Assembly (NCBI RefSeq): GCF_030247195.1
Contig: NC_080670.1
Coordinates: forward strand, 215,314,546-215,378,545
Length of the DNA: 64,000 nucleotides
DNA from: Topomyia yanbarensis
Taxonomy: Eukaryota > Arthropoda > Insecta > Diptera > Culicidae
Reading direction: 5' to 3'
Shown here: positions 60,417 to 64,000 of the stretch, piece by piece
How positions within the stretch are numbered: position 1 is the first letter of the stretch
How the letters are laid out: the number at the start of each line of letters is the position of its first letter
The notes under the pieces: model-generated
The model's database searches: none
What the model was told of the DNA's origin: nothing
Seen by the model: the letters and a program-made list of their open reading frames with translations, nothing else
Program-made: the position numbers and the translations under genes

Positions 60417-61967
60417 ATGAACACCACCCGAGTGGCTATTTGTCGTACCTGTCTGGTGGAAGGAGCTCCCTTGATCAGCTTGTTCAGCAACTACGAACCA
60501 GTGGCCGGTGACGGAAACGGCGAGGAAGAGGACGAATCATCACGCGTCCAGCTCAGTACAATCTACAGCGAACTAACTCGGTTGCCACTGCGGGTGGAAC
60601 CGATTCCGGCGGAAATTTGTTTCCCGTGCGCGGAACGTCTCAAGGAGATTGATCGATTCCGTCGTAAGGCAGTGGCGGCTTACGAGGAACTAGAAACAAA
60701 AGCAAACATTGCCCAGATCATAAGCCAGCTGGACCAGAGCAGTTTGGGTAGTGTGCGAAACAATCGACTAGAGGAAGACTTTGCCGAAGAACTGATTGCG
60801 GAGGATGAACTAAGCAGCAGACCGAAGGTTCCGTTAGCCGCGGGAGAACAACGCTGCGACGTCTGTCAGAAGGTATTCAAAAATAAAATGATGCTTTTTC
60901 GCCACCAGGAAATTCATGCTAGCGAAAATAAGTACAAGTGCCGTTACTGTGGCCGGTGGTATCGAGCCAGAAGCAGCTGGTATAATCACGAACTAAAGCA
61001 TCGTCGCGCGGTAGGAAGGAAGAAAAAATTAGAACAGGAATTTTTGTGTGAGATTTGTGCCAAGCGCTTCAAGGCAAAGAATGCGCTGAGATACCATCTG
61101 GAAATAGTTCACGAAGGGGTAAAGCGCTTCCGGTGTGACATATGCAGCAAAAGTTTCACCAGAAATGGTTCGTTAGCTGAACACAAGCTTATTCAGCACG
61201 CCGGTATCAAACAGTTCTCGTGCAAAATTTGCTGTAAAGCGTTCGGAAAAGAAGATTCCCTCAAGACACATGAAACCATTCATTCAGGAAAGCGCTTCGG
61301 TTGTGAACTGTGCACCAAAACGTTCCTGAAAAAAGCGTTTCTGAATGCCCATATAGCAAAGGTACATCCCAGCGACGAGGCTCCAAAACCCGTCACTTGT
61401 CACGTCTGCCAAAAGACATTTACTTCAACGTACCACCTCAAAACTCATCTTTTGATCCACACCGACGATCGACCGGAGAAGTGTCATCTGTGCGGCGCCT
61501 CGTTTCGACAGAAGCAACAGTTGAAGGTCCACATGTACCAGCACACGGGAAAACCATTCAAGTGTCAATTTTGTGCGGCTGCTTTCGGAATTCGAGTCCG
61601 ACTGAAAGTACATCAAGAGAAAAATCATCCGGTTGAATTGCGAAACTTGACCGTACAACCATCGCAGCAACCACCGCAAATAATCAACGAGCCGGACTTT
61701 GGAGACGGTGCCATAAACGAGGAAATTTTGAACGAAATTTGCTATCAAATTAACGCCAATCAGATCGTCCTGCAGAACATCGAGGACGATGGTGTGAATT
61801 TAATCTACAGCAGCAACGAGCATATCGTTTTCTTCGACGATGGAAATAATCTTCTACCGGACGAGATTGAAGGCGTTGACCCGATTGGACAGTTGTACGA
61901 TTTTACGAAACAGGGCTACAGCCTGCCCGCAACCGAGGAAAGATCAGACTTGCATGAAAACCAATGA
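60417..61967 (+). CDS. ZAD-domain protein with nine C2H2 zinc fingers
   Basis: This single open frame of 516 residues starts at an ATG with A at -3. The N-terminus is a zinc-finger-associated domain (ZAD): C9 and C12 (CRTC) pair with C68 and C71 (CFPC), and a helix follows. In insects this domain dimerises. A linker rich in acidic residues (about 115-135) precedes nine C2H2 fingers whose first cysteines are at 147, 175, 211, 240, 269, 296, 328, 356 and 383, each with C-X2-C and H-X3-H or H-X4-H. Only the last linker is close to canonical (HTGKPFKC). The C-terminal tail, 405-516, is acidic and lacks fingers. It is expected to be a nuclear sequence-specific DNA-binding protein, but ZAD proteins expand by lineage so I cannot name an orthologue. 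The TGA at 61965-61967 lies 8 bp from the stop of the convergent ABT1 gene. No AATAAA follows on this strand in the next 430 bp. Confidence 0.95.
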   Translation: MNTTRVAICRTCLVEGAPLISLFSNYEPVAGDGNGEEEDESSRVQLSTIYSELTRLPLRVEPIPAEICFPCAERLKEIDRFRRKAVAAYEELETKANIAQIISQLDQSSLGSVRNNRLEEDFAEELIAEDELSSRPKVPLAAGEQRCDVCQKVFKNKMMLFRHQEIHASENKYKCRYCGRWYRARSSWYNHELKHRRAVGRKKKLEQEFLCEICAKRFKAKNALRYHLEIVHEGVKRFRCDICSKSFTRNGSLAEHKLIQHAGIKQFSCKICCKAFGKEDSLKTHETIHSGKRFGCELCTKTFLKKAFLNAHIAKVHPSDEAPKPVTCHVCQKTFTSTYHLKTHLLIHTDDRPEKCHLCGASFRQKQQLKVHMYQHTGKPFKCQFCAAAFGIRVRLKVHQEKNHPVELRNLTVQPSQQPPQIINEPDFGDGAINEEILNEICYQINANQIVLQNIEDDGVNLIYSSNEHIVFFDDGNNLLPDEIEGVDPIGQLYDFTKQGYSLPATEERSDLHENQ

Positions 61968-61975
61968 AATAACAA

Positions 61976-62771
61976 TCACTGCACTTTATTAGCAAGCTTT
62001 TTCTCTTTTTTTAACTTCTTCCGAACTCCCTCACTCTGATCCAGATGGCTCTGGAAGAAGCTAGCCTCCTTCCGTGCTTGAGCTATTTCCGTGCGTAGTT
62101 TCTGCTTGAAAACTGCCCGCTCGTAGGCTAAACGTTCGCTCAGGTGAATCCACTTGAACCGAGACAGATATTTCATACTCCACAGCATATCACAAAACAC
62201 GGACTTCTTCTTGGTGCTGATGGGTCTGGTGTTGAGATGCTGGACAACTGCCTTGGCCACCCGCTTGCGCTTGAATTCCACCCAGCCCTCGGTGTAGCGA
62301 ACCATCGCTCGCTTTCCTTTGGCCGTTTTCTTCCTTACCTTGCCGTCTGGAAGTTAATTTGGCCGGGCGAATTAATTTGTTAGTGATGGCAACCATATTA
62401 TTACCTTTTCGTTCCGGAAGTAGATAGATCCGGCCTACATCACCGTACGGTTCCAACAGCTCCCGAAGAATCGTCACGTTCATATGCTTTGGAATGGTGG
62501 AAATGTAAATGATTCCCGGTTTTCGTTTTTTGAGCGGTGTCACAAGTTTCACTTTGGGTGGCTTGGATTTACGTTGAATGTTTTTCGAACTATTATCTTC
62601 CGGGTCGGAGGATTCGTCTCCATCCGACTGCTGGTCCATGGTGGGTTGCTGTGCGTCGGAATCGGTCTGCTCGTCTGCACTTTCCGTGTCCGTTGGCGGC
62701 TCGGGATCAGTGTTTGTGTGTAGATCGGATTCCTCCCATTGAGAGGATTTGTTGGGACTCTTTTTTACCAT
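61976..62771 (-). CDS. ABT1: ABT1/Esf2-family ribosome-biogenesis protein, two exons
   Basis: Exon 1 is 62405-62771 and exon 2 is 61976-62346, joined across a 58-bp intron (62347-62404, GTAATA ... TTCCAG). The spliced product is 245 residues, close to the roughly 270 of human ABT1. The ATG at 62771 has A at -3; the open frame extends further upstream but without another ATG. Residues 1-85 are acidic and Ser/Thr/Gln-rich. An RRM follows: RNP2-like IIYISTIP (87-94), ELLEPYGDVGRIYLLPE, then across the splice a basic insert and YTEGWVEFKRKRVAK (140-154). LWSMKYLSRFKWIHLSERLAYER (about 177-199, with basic coiled coil after it) is the family signature. The family acts in the nucleolus in early 18S rRNA processing with the small-subunit processome (yeast Esf2). 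A Lys-rich tail ends at Q245. An AATAAA (61985-61990, reverse strand) lies inside the last codons. Confidence 0.93.
61985..61990 (-). terminator. Candidate poly(A) signal inside the end of the ABT1 coding region
   Basis: The minus-strand hexamer AATAAA overlaps codons 242-243 (Asn-Lys) of ABT1, 6 bp before its stop codon. If used, cleavage 10-30 bases further would give a 3' UTR of only about 5-25 bases and would lie in the end of the ZAD coding region. Confidence 0.45.
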
Positions 62772-63045
62772 TATTTTGTAAGTTTTTAGTATAGCAAGCA
62801 AAAACAAACTTTTGGAAGACAAAGAATTTGCGGTTTTTATCAATCTATCACTCGCGGCTCAATGTTTATACCATGCGTTTTTGACGTTTTATTTTCTCAC
62901 TAGCACAGCTCTATCCTCGCTGTAACCAGTGCGGCCAGATCCACATATACTTTGATAATCCAAACAGTGAATGTGAAGGGCCCCTTACACGAGGGCCGAG
63001 GCGCTTGTAACGGAATTCCCATACAATAATCCAGTGGTTCTATCA
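62772..63045. promoter_or_regulatory. ABT1 upstream region with a Motif-1-like site
   Basis: On the minus strand TGGCCGCACTG (62927-62937) resembles the insect core-promoter Motif 1 (YGGTCACACTR), which is typical of housekeeping genes. It lies about 156 bp upstream of the ABT1 start codon. No TATA box was seen. The match is partial. Confidence 0.3.
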
Positions 63046-63217
63046 CATTCGCCCGAATGACATTCGCCCGAAAGTCATTTACCCGAATGACGTTCGCCCG
63101 AAAACCATTTACCAGAATGGACTATTTACCCGAATGTCATTAACCCGAATGGACCATTTACCCGAATGCCATCAACCCGAATGGACCACTCGCCCGAATG
63201 TCATTAACCCGAATACC
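63046..63217. repeat. CCCGAA minisatellite, about 11 units
   Basis: Units of about 14-19 bp built on ATTCGCCCGAATGAC or ATTTACCCGAATGGAC and related forms (ten CCCGAA plus one CCAGAA) run head to tail. The word ATTCGCCCGAAT is itself nearly palindromic, so the array can fold in many ways. Confidence 0.92.
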
Positions 63218-63420
63218 ACATTCACTCAAACATAATATAAAATCGGTAATTGTCTAGTTTAGTGACTTTAGTGATAGAAGTCCGACTTTAATGCGGTTTA
63301 TTACCAAAAGGATGTATTTTAACCTAAATAAACCAAATCCGAGCCGGAAATGTGAAATCTTTAACCAAAGTTTGATAAACGGAACAATAACAAGTGAGCT
63401 GATGCAGCGGAGCTAGTGTG
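63218..63420. other. Short spacer, nothing recognised
   Basis: AT-rich sequence. TGATAAACGGAACAATAACA near 63373 resembles TGATAAACCGGACAAAATAA near 63800, so the hairpin cluster between them may be bounded by diverged direct repeats. Confidence 0.35.
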
Positions 63421-63547
63421 ATGCGGCTTGGCCGCATATCCGAGGCCAAGGATCCGAAGCGGCGCAAAGCCGCTGAGGTTCCGTTGGACGAGGCGTTGAT
63501 CCACCCGTCGCCGGAGTTATAAGCAAACTTGTGATCCTCTTGTTTGC
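63421..63547. repeat. GC-rich segment with three small hairpins
   Basis: ATGCGGC-TTG-GCCGCAT (63421-63437), AGCGGC-GCAAA-GCCGCT (63458-63474) and GCAAAC...GTTTGC (63523-63547) are exact inverted repeats with loops of 3, 5 and 13 bases. The segment is much richer in G+C than the flanking DNA. No coding frame or known RNA was recognised. Confidence 0.7.
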
Positions 63548-63598
63548 CCGGTTAACTCAAACATAGGGGATATAGCTAGTTTAAAGCCGACTGAGCGG

Positions 63599-63712
63599 CA
63601 GTGAAGTCGGATAGTGCACTAAAAAGCGATGTGGCGTAACCACATTAGTCAACCGTACGCTGACCAATGTGGCTATGCGACATCGCTTTAGGTGTACTAT
63701 CCGACGTCAATG
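63599..63712. repeat. 114-bp near-perfect palindrome
   Basis: GTCGGATAGTGCACTAAAAA on the left and GTCGGATAGTACACCTAAAG on the reverse complement of the right begin arms of about 50 bp that agree at roughly 85 percent or more of positions, with almost no loop near 63655. It could be a foldback transposon end, a recently formed palindrome, or a hairpin RNA source. No target duplication was resolved. Confidence 0.8.
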
Positions 63713-64000
63713 AGATTCTGTTGCCAACGCCACAAATGCTCTTCAGGTGCAAACTGATGCATATAGGACGCAGTTGTCAGCTCGAGCGGTGAAATTTTGT
63801 GATAAACCGGACAAAATAATAAGAAATCTTTCGGAAACACCATCGATCGAGGTAAATATATATTAAGATGTTCCGTTAACGAATTGAATCAATTAAATTA
63901 GTAATTATACACTGAAAAAAATCCAAACGTTAATTCTATTTGCTTCAAACCGCTTAAAATTCATATGAAGAAGAAATGCTATTGTTATCTCGCGCACACA
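63713..64000. other. Right edge of the window, nothing recognised
   Basis: This is AT-rich sequence without a recognised gene. It includes the second copy of the TGATAAACCGGACAAAATAA direct repeat near 63800. Confidence 0.35.

Noticed and set aside
61310..61748. Overlapping open frames on both strands inside the zinc-finger gene
   Set aside because: They are shadows of the 516-codon zinc-finger frame.
62772..62843. Extension of ABT1 upstream of the ATG at 62771
   Set aside because: The frame is open but contains no in-frame ATG, and the family does not need a longer N-terminus.

Overview
The window looks like repeat-rich, AT-rich insect DNA, most likely from a mosquito with a large genome. 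This is inferred from three things: a ZAD-type zinc-finger gene (an arthropod family), a first exon whose peptide matches insect Bazooka/Par-3, and remnants of jockey-, RTE- and R1/LOA-like LINEs plus several non-autonomous DNA transposons and a tRNA-derived SINE. No bacterial gene organisation is present.

The genes lie in the last 5 kb. A short exon on the minus strand (59055-59162) encodes the first 36 residues of Par-3 (bazooka) and ends at a GT splice donor. A shared 5' region of about 1.25 kb (59163-60416) separates it from a divergent, apparently single-exon gene for a ZAD protein with nine C2H2 fingers (60417-61967, plus). That gene is convergent with a two-exon ABT1/Esf2-type ribosome-biogenesis gene (61976-62771, minus); the two stop codons are 8 bp apart.

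If the exon call is right, positions 1 to about 59054 are the start of a very large first intron of bazooka. I recognised no other host exon there. The intron is packed with repeats: two related LINE-derived copies at the left edge (1-1120 and 1964-3171); about 4.2 kb of T-rich degenerate sequence (5405-9600) carrying two MITEs; three copies of an almost fully palindromic hAT-like foldback element (12230-13688, 18466-19222, 40028-41462), two of them with perfect 8-bp target-site duplications; an R1/LOA-like fragment (14230-14830); a decayed RTE LINE (19231-21150); a jockey RT fragment (28730-29460); a cluster of TIR elements at 39.5-41.5 kb; and a 150-bp tandem repeat split by a SINE (45574-46360). 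A run of exactly 500 N (53501-54000) is a scaffold gap.

Right of the ABT1 gene are a CCCGAA minisatellite (63046-63217), three small GC-rich hairpins, and a 114-bp near-perfect palindrome (63599-63712). No part of the window shows a convincing new multi-gene system. The most distinctive items are the foldback family, the hairpin cluster at the right edge, the paired palindromes in the divergent promoter, and the codon-periodic 150-bp repeat.
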